Source of the DNA: Paenibacillus_E qinlingensis_A
GTDB lineage: Bacteria; Bacillota; Bacilli; Paenibacillales; NBRC-103111
NCBI RefSeq assembly: GCF_031455095.1
Contig: NZ_JAVDSB010000016.1
Coordinates: 67,508 to 131,507 of the forward strand
Direction of reading: 5' to 3'
DNA: 64,000 nt
Positions 53,398-62,369 of the stretch are shown here, one piece after another. The position numbers and the translations under genes were made by a program. The notes under the pieces are model-generated. The model saw only the letters and a list, made by a program, of their open reading frames with translations, had not been told where the DNA came from and ran no database searches. Each line of letters starts with the position of its first letter. Position 1 is the first letter of the stretch.

Positions 53398-54660
53398 ATG
53401 TTGGAGAAATTAATGGTCGTCGGTGGACGCCCACTACGGGGAACGGTTCAAATTAGTGGAGCAAAGAATAGCGCGATTGCACTTATTCCTGCTGCAGTGC
53501 TTGCAGAAACACCAGTAACGTTGGATAATCTTCCACATTTAAGCGATGTGGCTATATATACTGAAATTTTGACGGATTTAGGCGCGACGATCGATTGGAA
53601 CGAGGATCGTATGACCATTGATCCAAGCCAGATGAAGCCTCTTGCAATGCCCAATGGCAAAGTGAAGAAGCTGCGCGCTTCGTATTATTTAATGGGTGCA
53701 CTTTTGGGGAGATTTGGTGAGGCGACGATAGGTCTTCCAGGCGGGTGTAACTTCGAACCGCGTCCGATTGATCTTCATATCAAAGGTTTTGAAGCACTTG
53801 GTGCTGTAGTAAGTAATGAAAACGGTGCGCTTCACATTCGTGCGAAGGAATTGCGCGGAGCTAAGATTTATTTAGACATGGCGAGTGTAGGGGCTACGAT
53901 TAATATTATGTTAGCTGCTTCACGTGCTAAGGGTTTGACTACAATTGAAAATGCGGCGAAAGAGCCTGAAATTATAGATGTGGCAACACTTTTAAATTCG
54001 ATGGGTGCGAAAATCAAGGGAGCTGGTACGGATACGATTCGTATTGATGGGGTTTCTGAACTTCATGGCTGCCGTCACTCCATTATCCCTGACCGTATCC
54101 AAGCGGGAACGTACATGATTGCTGCAGCGGCGACGCGCGGCGACGTAACGGTAGACAACGTGATTCCGAAGCATTTGGAAGCATTGACAGCAAAGCTGCA
54201 AGAAATGGGTGTCCACGTTTATGAAATGGATGAATCCATTCGTATTGTTGGTCAGCCGATCTATGAAAGCGTAGACGTGAAAGCATTAATTTACCCTGGG
54301 TTTGCAACAGACCTACAATCTCCAATGTCTAGCCTGCTTTGCCAAGCCAAAGGAGTTAGCGTATTAACAGATCATGTTTATAGCAATCGATTTAAGCACA
54401 TTCCAGAGCTTGTACGCATGGGAGCAAAGATAAGAGTTGAAGGACGATCGGCCATCATTGAAGGGTCGCAGCTGAGTTCAGCGAAAGTAAGAGCGACAGA
54501 TTTACGCGCAGGAGCAGCTTTGGTTATTGCCGGCCTCAGTGTTATGACAGGCGGAGTTACCGAAGTGTCCGGTGTGGAGTACATCGATCGCGGTTATGAG
54601 AATTTAGTGTTTAATCTATCTTCCCTAGGTGCGGAAGTTTGGCGCGAGAACGAGGAATAA
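53398..54660 (+). CDS. murA: UDP-N-acetylglucosamine 1-carboxyvinyltransferase
   Basis: The 420-residue enzyme has the MurA inside-out barrel pattern: VQISGAKNSAIALIPAAVLAE (Lys23, Asn24) and the catalytic loop LPGGCNFEPRPIDLHIKG with Cys117. It adds enolpyruvate to UDP-GlcNAc, the first committed step of peptidoglycan synthesis, and Cys117 makes it sensitive to fosfomycin. By position between fba and rho it corresponds to murAB (murZ) of Bacillus. A second murA elsewhere is likely. Confidence 0.95.
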   Translation: MLEKLMVVGGRPLRGTVQISGAKNSAIALIPAAVLAETPVTLDNLPHLSDVAIYTEILTDLGATIDWNEDRMTIDPSQMKPLAMPNGKVKKLRASYYLMGALLGRFGEATIGLPGGCNFEPRPIDLHIKGFEALGAVVSNENGALHIRAKELRGAKIYLDMASVGATINIMLAASRAKGLTTIENAAKEPEIIDVATLLNSMGAKIKGAGTDTIRIDGVSELHGCRHSIIPDRIQAGTYMIAAAATRGDVTVDNVIPKHLEALTAKLQEMGVHVYEMDESIRIVGQPIYESVDVKALIYPGFATDLQSPMSSLLCQAKGVSVLTDHVYSNRFKHIPELVRMGAKIRVEGRSAIIEGSQLSSAKVRATDLRAGAALVIAGLSVMTGGVTEVSGVEYIDRGYENLVFNLSSLGAEVWRENEE

Positions 54661-54722
54661 AGTGCCAGACAACAGGCAATGCTAGAATCCAATTGAAAAT
54701 TTAATAGTTTGGTGGTTGAAAC

Positions 54723-56021
54723 ATGAGCATGCAGCTTGCTGAGCTTGAAGTACTCAAGCTTACTGAATTATATAAACTAGCTAAGAAATATCAGATTCCC
54801 TATTATGGTACGCTGAAAAAAAGAGAACTTATTTTTGCCATTTTACGTGCACAAGCAGCAGAGAGTGGATTCCTGTTCATGCAAGGTGTCCTGGAAATTT
54901 TGCAAGAAGGCTTTGGATTCTTGCGTCCCATCAACTATCTTCCTAGCTCAGAGGATATTTATATTTCAGCTTCTCAAATTCGGAAGTTTGATTTACGATC
55001 GGGGGACATCGTTTCTGGGAAGTGTCGTCCACCGAAGGAGAACGAACGTTATTTCGGACTGCTTCAAGTTGAAGCGGTCAATGGTGAGAAACCAGAGACG
55101 GCTGCGGAGCGCTTGCATTTCCCAGCATTAACGCCGCTGTATCCGGATACTAGGATTACACTGGAGACGGAGCCGAACAAGATTTCCATGCGAATTATGG
55201 ACTTGCTTGCTCCTGTAGGTCTTGGTCAGCGTGGGCTTGTCGTTGCACCTCCGAAAGCGGGTAAAACATTGCTGCTCAAAGAAATCGCCAACAGTATCTC
55301 TACGAATTACCCGGAGATTGAGTTATTCGTTCTACTGATTGATGAGCGTCCTGAGGAAGTTACCGATATGCAGCGCTCTGTCAAAGGAGAAGTCGTAGCT
55401 TCTACTTTTGATGAGCTTCCGGAAAATCACATTAAAGTTGCTGAACTTGTACTAGAACGCGCTATGCGTCTTGTTGAACATAAGAAAGACGTTGTCATTC
55501 TGCTCGATAGTATCACTCGGTTAGCTAGAGCTTATAACCTCGTCGTTCCGCCTTCAGGCCGGACGTTGTCCGGTGGTGTTGACCCCGCTGCTTTCCATCG
55601 CCCTAAGCGTTTTTTCGGAGCTGCTCGTAACATTGAAGAGGGCGGCAGCTTAACTATCCTTGCTACAGCACTCGTTGAAACAGGTTCGCGTATGGATGAC
55701 GTCATTTATGAAGAATTTAAAGGTACGGGTAATTTGGAACTTCATCTTGATCGTAAAATGGCAGAACGCCGTATCTTCCCTGCTATCGATATTCGTCGCT
55801 CAGGGACGCGTCGTGAAGAAGCATTACTCAGCAAGGATGAGCTCGAGAAAGTATGGGCACTTCGCAAAGGCATGAATGATTCACATGAGTACACCGAAGC
55901 CTTTATTAAGAAGCTTGCGGATACGAAGACGAATCAAGAGTTTTTGGACTCATTGGCATCCCCATCTGCGGGATCGTCATCAGGGCCAAACAAAGGCAAA
56001 GTCAAAAACTCAGCATCTTAA
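54723..56021 (+). CDS. rho: transcription termination factor Rho
   Basis: The 432-residue hexameric helicase has an N-terminal Rho domain (LTELYKLAKKYQIPYYGTLKKRELIFAIL), an RNA-binding cold-shock fold (GVLEILQEGFGFLRP) and an ATPase with the P-loop APPKAGKT (175-182) and LLIDERPEEVTDM. It ends transcripts at rut sites. A short low-complexity Ser/Gly tail follows residue 418. SD GGTGG is weak. It lies between murA and the radical SAM gene. Confidence 0.97.
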   Translation: MSMQLAELEVLKLTELYKLAKKYQIPYYGTLKKRELIFAILRAQAAESGFLFMQGVLEILQEGFGFLRPINYLPSSEDIYISASQIRKFDLRSGDIVSGKCRPPKENERYFGLLQVEAVNGEKPETAAERLHFPALTPLYPDTRITLETEPNKISMRIMDLLAPVGLGQRGLVVAPPKAGKTLLLKEIANSISTNYPEIELFVLLIDERPEEVTDMQRSVKGEVVASTFDELPENHIKVAELVLERAMRLVEHKKDVVILLDSITRLARAYNLVVPPSGRTLSGGVDPAAFHRPKRFFGAARNIEEGGSLTILATALVETGSRMDDVIYEEFKGTGNLELHLDRKMAERRIFPAIDIRRSGTRREEALLSKDELEKVWALRKGMNDSHEYTEAFIKKLADTKTNQEFLDSLASPSAGSSSGPNKGKVKNSAS

Positions 56022-56095
56022 GCTTAAGATAAACGGCATCCACCCAAGGAAGTCGGTGAGGTCGTTTACTTTAACGTACAAAGAGGAGTACCGTT

Positions 56096-57370
56096 ATGAA
56101 CTTGGTTTATTCAGATTCACAAGGAAATGTATTTGATCATCCTGATTATTTGGCTTTAGGGCGAAATGCAGAAATGATTACTGAAATATTAGATGAAGAA
56201 CTGATCCCTCTACCAGAGGGCTCAACTCTCGTTAGTCTGCCCTTCACGCGCCCGGTTGGTATTGATGCTGCAACAGGTGATATGAAGCTCGTAGAGGGTG
56301 ATTATCACGCTGTTGGTGCGTTGCTTCCGCAAGGCTTCACGCGGTTACTCCTCCCAGGGTATGTGAAGTCCGATAAAACAAAGGCATTACCTTTGTTCGG
56401 TTATACGGCCGTAGTCTGGAAGGAAGACGGCTTCTACGTTGCCGCGCGTCTTACGGATAATCCTTACTTCTGGAATCCGATCCACTGTGATCCGGATGAA
56501 CTTGAAGTTGAAGTGAAACGGCTAACAGCCAAATATCCGGAGAATCGCCTATATGCGCATCTGTCGAATTGTGCGCTAGGTTACGAGTGCTTAACGGCAT
56601 CGAACACGTTCCTGCAGCGCTGGGAAGGGGCAGTTCCTGTCTCTTACTCCTGTAATGCAGGGTGCTTCGGGTGTATCTCTGAGCAGCCAGATGAGAGTGG
56701 TTTTGTCGCTCCGCAAACACGGATGAACTTCAAGCCCAAGGTCGAAGAGATTACGGAGATCATGTTAGAGCATCTGCGGACACCGGACAGCATTATTTCC
56801 TTCGGTCAAGGCTGTGAAGGGGAACCGAGCACACAGGCTGTCATTATTATTGATGCCATCAAGCGCGTGCGTGAGCAAACGAAGATGGGTTACATCAATA
56901 TTAATACGAATGCTGGTCTTACGGACCATATCCGCGGCATTGTTGATGCAGGTCTGGATCTCATGCGTGTAAGCACGATCAGCGCTTTGGATGATCACTA
57001 TAACGCTTATTACAAGCCAAGAGCTTATACCCTCAAGAATGTTGAGAAATCACTTCGCTATGCAACGGACAAAGGAGTCATCACATCGATTAACTATCTT
57101 GTGTTCCCGGGTGTCACGGATCGGGAAGAAGAAGTGGAAGCGATGATTGAATTTGTCCGCAGAACCGGATTGAAATTGATTCAAATGCGCAATCTAAATA
57201 TCGACCCCGAGAGTTACTTAGGCATTATTCCTAAGGCTCAGGGAGAACTGTTAGGTATGAAGCAAATGATCGAGATCTTCGAGCAAGAATTACCGGATGT
57301 GGTTATTGGCTCGTATTCCCACACGCCGAAATTCTACACCAGCGATCGCACGCTCACAACAGTGCTTTAA
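56096..57370 (+). CDS. radical SAM protein of unknown function
   Basis: The 424-residue protein has a long N-terminal part (about 1-170, with VGIDAATGDMKLV and a conserved-looking NPYFWNPIHCDPDELE) and a radical SAM core with the iron-sulfur motif CNAGCFGC (Cys186, Cys190, Cys193), then FGQGCEGEPSTQAV and RVSTISALDDHYNAYYKPRAY. SAM is cleaved to make a radical. The substrate is unknown. SD AGAGGAG lies 7 bases before ATG. The gene is inserted between rho and rpmE and is probably co-transcribed with rho (75 bases apart). Confidence 0.85.
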   Translation: MNLVYSDSQGNVFDHPDYLALGRNAEMITEILDEELIPLPEGSTLVSLPFTRPVGIDAATGDMKLVEGDYHAVGALLPQGFTRLLLPGYVKSDKTKALPLFGYTAVVWKEDGFYVAARLTDNPYFWNPIHCDPDELEVEVKRLTAKYPENRLYAHLSNCALGYECLTASNTFLQRWEGAVPVSYSCNAGCFGCISEQPDESGFVAPQTRMNFKPKVEEITEIMLEHLRTPDSIISFGQGCEGEPSTQAVIIIDAIKRVREQTKMGYININTNAGLTDHIRGIVDAGLDLMRVSTISALDDHYNAYYKPRAYTLKNVEKSLRYATDKGVITSINYLVFPGVTDREEEVEAMIEFVRRTGLKLIQMRNLNIDPESYLGIIPKAQGELLGMKQMIEIFEQELPDVVIGSYSHTPKFYTSDRTLTTVL

Positions 57371-57500
57371 AGCTAAGTGAGTGGAAGTATTAACCGAGTG
57401 ATTTGGATTGCATCCAGACTCGTGAGTATGCTACAATGCTGTAGTACGTCCATTAACTCTGTTTCAGCAAATGATTCAGGGCGGAAAGAAGGTGAACCAA

Positions 57501-57698
57501 ATGAAAGCAGGAATTCATCCTACTTATCATGCAACCACAGTGACTTGCGCTTGTGGTAATGTATTCGAAACGGGTTCAATCAAGCCAAATCTTCGTGTTG
57601 AGATTTGCTCCAATTGTCATCCTTTCTACACTGGTAAACAAAAGTTTATCGATGTAGGCGGCCGTGTCGACAAGTTCAAAAAGAAATACGGAATCTAA
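57501..57698 (+). CDS. rpmE: 50S ribosomal protein L31 (zinc-binding type)
   Basis: The 65-residue protein is L31 with two cysteine pairs (TCACGN and CSNCHPFYTGKQ) that bind zinc, the C+ form. It starts MKAGIHPTYH. I chose ATG at 57501 (SD AAGGTG, 6 bases) over the frame from 57471. A hairpin follows. Confidence 0.95.
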   Translation: MKAGIHPTYHATTVTCACGNVFETGSIKPNLRVEICSNCHPFYTGKQKFIDVGGRVDKFKKKYGI

Positions 57699-57737
57699 TT
57701 GGCATCATTTACTTGATTGCCAATCAGCATAAGACAT

Positions 57738-57789
57738 CCTCCCATGGTCATCCTAAGCTTAGGCTTAGAGTCCATTGGGAGGTGTTTTT
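57738..57789 (+). terminator. hairpin between rpmE and the YhcN-like gene, overlapping its SD
   Basis: CCTCCCATGG (57738-57747) pairs with CCATTGGGAGG (57772-57782), followed by TGTTTTTA. The second arm includes the SD GGGAGG of the next gene, so the hairpin both ends rpmE and can hide the SD. Confidence 0.7.
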
Positions 57790-58194
57790 ATGTTTAAGGG
57801 TCTAATTAAACTTACAGGGACTGCTGTACTTGTTGCGAGTTTAGTGGGTTGTGGCATGTGGACGGGAAACAATAAGAAACCGAATGATACGTATAAGGTT
57901 CAGAACTACAAGCAAGACGGCATGTTGGGAATCACAGATGTGAACCCCAATAATCCTATGAACCCGACATACCATCATTATGAGGATGACTCGAATTTAA
58001 TGAAGGCAGTGCTTGCACAGCTGCCAGGCATAGAGAAAACCAACATTGGGATCAATGGCACTTCGGTCAATGTGAAAATCAAACCTCAAGCCTCCTTGAC
58101 GGCGGCGCAAGTAGAGGAGCTGCGTTCGCAAGCGCAGATGGCTTTAGAAACGAATATGCCGCGGTACAAAATATTCGTGCGAATGGTGCAGTAA
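57790..58194 (+). CDS. YhcN/YlaJ family sporulation-type lipoprotein
   Basis: The 134-residue lipoprotein has signal FKGLIKLTGTAVLVASLVGC with lipidated Cys, then a low-complexity Asn/Lys/Pro-rich part and a C-terminal domain (NLMKAVLAQLPGIEKTNIGINGTSVNVKI, LRSQAQMALETNMPRYKIFVRM) as in YhcN/YlaJ spore membrane lipoproteins. ATG at 57790 has SD GGGAGG, 7 bases. It is expected to be expressed during sporulation, though no promoter could be named. Confidence 0.85.
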   Translation: MFKGLIKLTGTAVLVASLVGCGMWTGNNKKPNDTYKVQNYKQDGMLGITDVNPNNPMNPTYHHYEDDSNLMKAVLAQLPGIEKTNIGINGTSVNVKIKPQASLTAAQVEELRSQAQMALETNMPRYKIFVRMVQ

Positions 58195-58251
58195 GCAGAG
58201 AGATTTTAGCTAAGGCCAAAGATCCTATATATGTTACTTTTTCCCCTTAGG

Positions 58252-58280
58252 TTGCTATTTGGCATTGAATCAGCTATACT
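58252..58280 (+). promoter_or_regulatory. promoter of SRP RNA gene
   Basis: TTGCTA (58252-58257), 17 bases, TATACT (58275-58280), 7 bases before the RNA start. Confidence 0.75.
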
Positions 58281-58286
58281 ATTTTT

Positions 58287-58553
58287 ACTGTGCTAGACGG
58301 GGAGGTAGCGGTGCCCTGTAACTCGCAATCCGCTGTAGCGAGGTTGAATTCCTGTTAGCGGTACTGTGATGTGAGGTCTGGCTTTTACACGTGGTGTTGA
58401 GAGTCGGGTCCTTCGCAATGGATGCTCATGAACCCGGTCAGGTCTGGAAGGAAGCAGCCGTAAGTGAGATGTTTCATGTGCCGAGGGGTTGCCTGATTTG
58501 AGCTAACGATAAGAGTTCGCTTGTATCCCTTTATCAATAACAGGTGCACGGTG
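58287..58553 (+). ncRNA. ffs: signal recognition particle RNA (long Bacillus-type scRNA)
   Basis: The region has the Bacillus SRP RNA core: GGGGAGGTAGCGGTGCCCTGTA at the 5' Alu part, the M-domain-binding loop GAACCCGGTCAGGTCTGGAAGGAAGCAGCCGTAAGTGA region (about 58430-58467), TGCCGAGGGGTTGCC and the 3' end GGTGCACGGT. The ends pair (ACTGTGC with GCACGGT). At 267 bases it is the long form with Alu domain. Confidence 0.95.
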
Positions 58554-58585
58554 TAATTATACCGTATTTGTAAGAACACATAACC

Positions 58586-58617
58586 AAAACGCCAGCAATT
58601 AGGGCGTTTTTTCTTTT
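58586..58617 (+). terminator. intrinsic terminator of SRP RNA gene
   Basis: AAAACGCC (58586-58593) pairs with GGGCGTTTT (58602-58610), followed by T. Confidence 0.85.
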
Positions 58618-58731
58618 ACTATTTTTGCAGGAAGAATATGACTTTACAGAGAATATTTACACCATAGCCCCAACGGAATCCCGCTCAAAAGTAGTTCGAT
58701 GAGAAGAAGAGAAAGTGAAGGAGCTGTTGAC

Positions 58732-60168
58732 ATGCCCATTCATTCGCCTCAAGTGTATTCGGTATCGATGGACGAACTACGAAAATTGTTCAATCATAGT
58801 ATACAAACTGGCATGCTCATGGTTGATGAAGAAGAGAAGCTCTTACTTGCTACGGATCAGCTCTTAAAATTTTCAGGTTATTCAGTGGACGAAATTACGG
58901 GTGTGGCATTTTCTCAATTTTTCAAAGTGAGATCATCCTTGCGTGAGTTATACGAATTTCATTTTAACAATGAGATGGATGTGGGCGAGTGGCCTCATGT
59001 TTTCTTGAAGGGGAAGCATGGGGGAATGATTTACTTTCAATTTTCTATGCTCAAACTCACACAAGGGGATAGAACCATCTATCTATTGTCATTTAAAAAT
59101 AAAGAAGAAGGCCAGCAATTAAACTTATTGCAGCGTTTTTCGGATGCTTTTTTAAAAGATATCAACTTAGGCGTCTTATTAATAGATATGGATTATCGCC
59201 TTGCCGACATAAGTGATCGAGCTTGCCAAATGCTAGCCATGGAGAAAGAACTTGTACGCAATAAGTCGTTGGATGAGATTTTTGCTTCGGTACCTAGCCA
59301 GCATCAACTCGTGCAAAAAACGATTTTGAATGGTGCGATTGTACGTAATCATGCCGTTTCGTGGACGAATAATCAAGAGCGCTTTGAGTTACTCCTCGAT
59401 TCGAATGTGTTGAAAGATGGTCACGGGAACATAGTGGGTGCTTATGTTATTTTCAAAGATGTCACCAACATGCGCTCACTGGAACAAATGGTCTGGCGAA
59501 GTGATCGACTGGCCATGATCGGACAGATTGCCGCAGGTACAGCACATGAAATACGCAACCCTTTAACATCGATCAAAGGATTCTTACAGATGCTGCGACG
59601 CACCTTTGGTGAGCGTGGCATGGATAAGGAACAGAGCTTTACTGATGTGATGTTGGGGGAAATTGATCGGATTAACGCGCTTGTGAATGAATTTCTTATG
59701 CTAAGTAAGCCCAAGCATGTCGCCTATGAGCGTATTCATGTTACGGAGGTCCTGCATGAGATTGTACCGGTCATTCATAATGAAGCGATCCTCTATAACG
59801 TTCAGCTCCACCACGAGGCTTCGCCTCATCTCCCCGAAGTGATTGCGGATAATGAACTCTTAAAGCAAGTTTTTCTGAATGTTTGCAAAAATGGGATCGA
59901 AGCCATGCCCGATGGTGGGGTATTGACGATTTCGGAGCGTGTAGATACGATTGAACGCAATGTGTGTGTGGATATTCATGACACAGGCTCAGGGATACCG
60001 ATGTTCGTGATTGATAAAATATTCGATCCCTTCTTTACGACGAAGGATACGGGGACTGGGCTCGGGCTCTCCGTGTGCCAGCGTATCATCCATGATATGG
60101 GCGGGACCATTCGTGTTGCTTCCAAAGGTTTTGGGACTACCTTCACCATAACGATTCCCTATACCTGA
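58732..60168 (+). CDS. soluble PAS-domain sensor histidine kinase (sporulation-kinase-like)
   Basis: The 478-residue protein has no membrane segment, two PAS-like domains (about 20-115 and 135-250, with DRTIYLLSFKNKEE and GNIVGAYVIFKDVTNM), a HisKA domain with the phospho-His in TAHEIRNPLTSIKGF (His272), and an HATPase domain (NVCKNGIEAMPDGG, IHDTGSGIP, KDTGTGLGLSV, GTTFTITIP). It resembles KinA/KinE-type kinases that phosphorylate Spo0F, encoded 7 kb upstream. ATG at 58732 has SD GAAGGAG, 8 bases. No partner receiver gene lies beside it. Confidence 0.88.
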   Translation: MPIHSPQVYSVSMDELRKLFNHSIQTGMLMVDEEEKLLLATDQLLKFSGYSVDEITGVAFSQFFKVRSSLRELYEFHFNNEMDVGEWPHVFLKGKHGGMIYFQFSMLKLTQGDRTIYLLSFKNKEEGQQLNLLQRFSDAFLKDINLGVLLIDMDYRLADISDRACQMLAMEKELVRNKSLDEIFASVPSQHQLVQKTILNGAIVRNHAVSWTNNQERFELLLDSNVLKDGHGNIVGAYVIFKDVTNMRSLEQMVWRSDRLAMIGQIAAGTAHEIRNPLTSIKGFLQMLRRTFGERGMDKEQSFTDVMLGEIDRINALVNEFLMLSKPKHVAYERIHVTEVLHEIVPVIHNEAILYNVQLHHEASPHLPEVIADNELLKQVFLNVCKNGIEAMPDGGVLTISERVDTIERNVCVDIHDTGSGIPMFVIDKIFDPFFTTKDTGTGLGLSVCQRIIHDMGGTIRVASKGFGTTFTITIPYT

Positions 60169-60175
60169 TCCTCTA

Positions 60176-60204
60176 TTTCATCCCTTGATGCGTTATAGTA
60201 TAAT
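60176..60204 (+). promoter_or_regulatory. promoter of dnaX
   Basis: TTTCAT (60176-60181), a 17-base spacer and TATAAT (60199-60204), 43 bases before the dnaX start. The -35 is weak. Confidence 0.5.
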
Positions 60205-60246
60205 GGGTATAGTCAATCCACCCAGGGATTATTGGAGAGGAACACT

Positions 60247-61992
60247 ATGGCACACATTGCTTTGTATCGTACGTGGAGGTCGCAGACGTTTCGTGAAGTT
60301 GTTGGACAGCGGCATATTACACAAACGCTGCAGAATTCTCTGCGGGAAAATCGTCTAACCCATGCTTATTTGTTTAACGGACCCCGTGGTACGGGTAAAA
60401 CAAGTACAGCCAAAATATTGGCCAAAGCTATCAATTGCTTGAATGGCCCTTCGGAAGAGCCGTGCAACCAATGTTCTGCCTGTGAACGTATCACAGAAGG
60501 TGCAGTCATGGACGTTGTAGAAATTGACGCAGCATCTAACCGCGGTGTGGAAGAGATTCGTGATATCCGAGATAAGGTCAAATATGCGCCGACGGAAGTC
60601 AGGCAAAAGGTGTATATTATCGATGAAGTGCACATGCTGACGACAGAAGCATTCAATGCCTTATTGAAGACGCTCGAAGAGCCGCCTGCGCACGTGATGT
60701 TTATTTTGGCGACAACGGAGCCTCACAAAATTCCTGCAACCATTATCTCGCGCTGTCAGCGCTTCGATTTTCGCCGTGTTTCCATGGAGGATGAGGTAGG
60801 GCGTCTACAGTATGTTTGTGATCAAGAGCAGATTTCCATTGATAAAGAAGCTCTTCACTATATAGCAAGACTATCGGATGGCGGGATGCGAGATGCGCTA
60901 AGTCTACTTGATCAAGCAGCGTCTTTTGCAACAGGGGAAATACAGCTCACAGATATTTTGTCTATCACAGGCGGTATAGCTTCGGATCAATTTAAGAGAC
61001 TTGTTACGTTTATTAAGGAACAGAATCTGGGGGCAGCCCTAGAGTTAATTGATACCTTCATGCAAGAGGGCAAAAGCGCAGACAAGTGTATCGAAAATTT
61101 AATTCACTATTTCCGCGATTTGCTAATGGTACGTATGGTACCGAATTCACCTGTGATTTCGGAACGTGTGTTTGATATGGCAGAGATTAAGGAAGTTGCG
61201 AGTCACTTCTCCCCAGTCGAAATGATGAGCATGATTGAAACGCTCAATCATTATCAGAGTGAGATGAAATATTCCGTACAGCCGCAAACGATGCTTGAAA
61301 TTGCCATTATGAAAATAAGCGGCGGTCATCGTGGAACAGAAGGCAGTCCAGTTGTTCGTTCTTTGGAGGAAGCAGGTGGGCGCGTCCCACAAGGTGATCT
61401 CATTGCTCAGATGAGCCAAAGAATGAAACAACTTGAAGATCAACTAGCACAACTGGTAAAATCGGGAGTGACAGTTGCTTCTGGCGAGAGCGCGAAGCAA
61501 GCGCCTGCGGCGAAAGTGTCCGTTGCCTCTGCACCAACTAAGAAATCGGGGCTCAAGCTGGGTCCTTATTTGAAAGCCTCCGAGGGTCCAGATACGAAGA
61601 CTGCGCTTCTAAAGTGGAGTCAAGTATTAGGTGATGTCAAAGAGAGGAAAATTACCGTTCATGCTTGGTTAGTCAATGGTGATCTGGTAGCGATGTTAGA
61701 TGATGTTGTACTCGTTGCGTTTAAGAATGAGATGCATCGCAATACGACGGAGAAGCCAGAGAATAAAGTGATTATTGAACAAGTTCTTTCTTCAGTGTTT
61801 GGGAAATCGATGCGTTTGTTAACCGTAATGCGTAAGGAATGGGATGATGCGAAGAGTGAATCGACGCAAGCCCCTCCTGAAGAGATGGAACTAGTGGCAG
61901 AGGATGGTCGCGGAAACGTGGTCAAAGAAGAATGGATATCTGAAGCCATCCAATTGTTTGGTGAAGACCTAGTAACAATCAAAGAAGACTAA
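60247..61992 (+). CDS. dnaX: DNA polymerase III subunits gamma and tau
   Basis: The 581-residue clamp-loader protein has an AAA+ domain with GPRGTGKTS, zinc-binding CNQCSACE, the Walker-B-like IIDEVHMLTTEAFNALLKTLEEPP and SRCQRFDF, then a C-terminal tau region with a Pro/Ala-rich linker near residue 400-450. I chose ATG at 60247 (SD GGAGAGG). It opens the dnaX-ybaB-recR operon. I saw no evident frameshift signal. Confidence 0.97.
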   Translation: MAHIALYRTWRSQTFREVVGQRHITQTLQNSLRENRLTHAYLFNGPRGTGKTSTAKILAKAINCLNGPSEEPCNQCSACERITEGAVMDVVEIDAASNRGVEEIRDIRDKVKYAPTEVRQKVYIIDEVHMLTTEAFNALLKTLEEPPAHVMFILATTEPHKIPATIISRCQRFDFRRVSMEDEVGRLQYVCDQEQISIDKEALHYIARLSDGGMRDALSLLDQAASFATGEIQLTDILSITGGIASDQFKRLVTFIKEQNLGAALELIDTFMQEGKSADKCIENLIHYFRDLLMVRMVPNSPVISERVFDMAEIKEVASHFSPVEMMSMIETLNHYQSEMKYSVQPQTMLEIAIMKISGGHRGTEGSPVVRSLEEAGGRVPQGDLIAQMSQRMKQLEDQLAQLVKSGVTVASGESAKQAPAAKVSVASAPTKKSGLKLGPYLKASEGPDTKTALLKWSQVLGDVKERKITVHAWLVNGDLVAMLDDVVLVAFKNEMHRNTTEKPENKVIIEQVLSSVFGKSMRLLTVMRKEWDDAKSESTQAPPEEMELVAEDGRGNVVKEEWISEAIQLFGEDLVTIKED

Positions 61993-62012
61993 CCATAAGG
62001 GAGCGATCTATA

Positions 62013-62324
62013 ATGAATAACATGAACCAAATGATGAAGCAAGTGAAGAAAATGCAAGAGCAAATGATGAAGGCGCAAGAAGAACTAGGAACAAAAATGA
62101 TTGAAGGAACAGCTGGCGGCGGTGTGGTAACATGTATCATCAACGGACACAAGAAAGTTCAAAGCATCACAATTAAACCAGAAGCAGTAGATCCAGAGGA
62201 TGTTGAAATGCTGCAAGATCTTGTGTTGACTGCAGTTAACGACGCAATGTCCAAAGCAGAAGAAATTGCGAACAAAGATATGGGCAAATTCACGGGCGGT
62301 ATGAATATCCCTGGCTTGTTCTAA
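62013..62324 (+). CDS. YbaB/EbfC family nucleoid-associated protein
   Basis: The 103-residue protein is Met/Gln-rich at the start (NMNQMMKQVKKMQEQMMKAQEELG), then TMKV-like GTAGGGVVTCIINGHKKVQSITIKPEAV, and ends in GMNIPGLF. It binds DNA as a dimer. SD AAGGGAG lies 10 bases before ATG. Order dnaX-ybaB-recR is conserved. Confidence 0.95.
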   Translation: MNNMNQMMKQVKKMQEQMMKAQEELGTKMIEGTAGGGVVTCIINGHKKVQSITIKPEAVDPEDVEMLQDLVLTAVNDAMSKAEEIANKDMGKFTGGMNIPGLF

Positions 62325-62369
62325 GACAACGTAGAATCAACGACTCTGTACCATGAAGGAGTACTTCCT

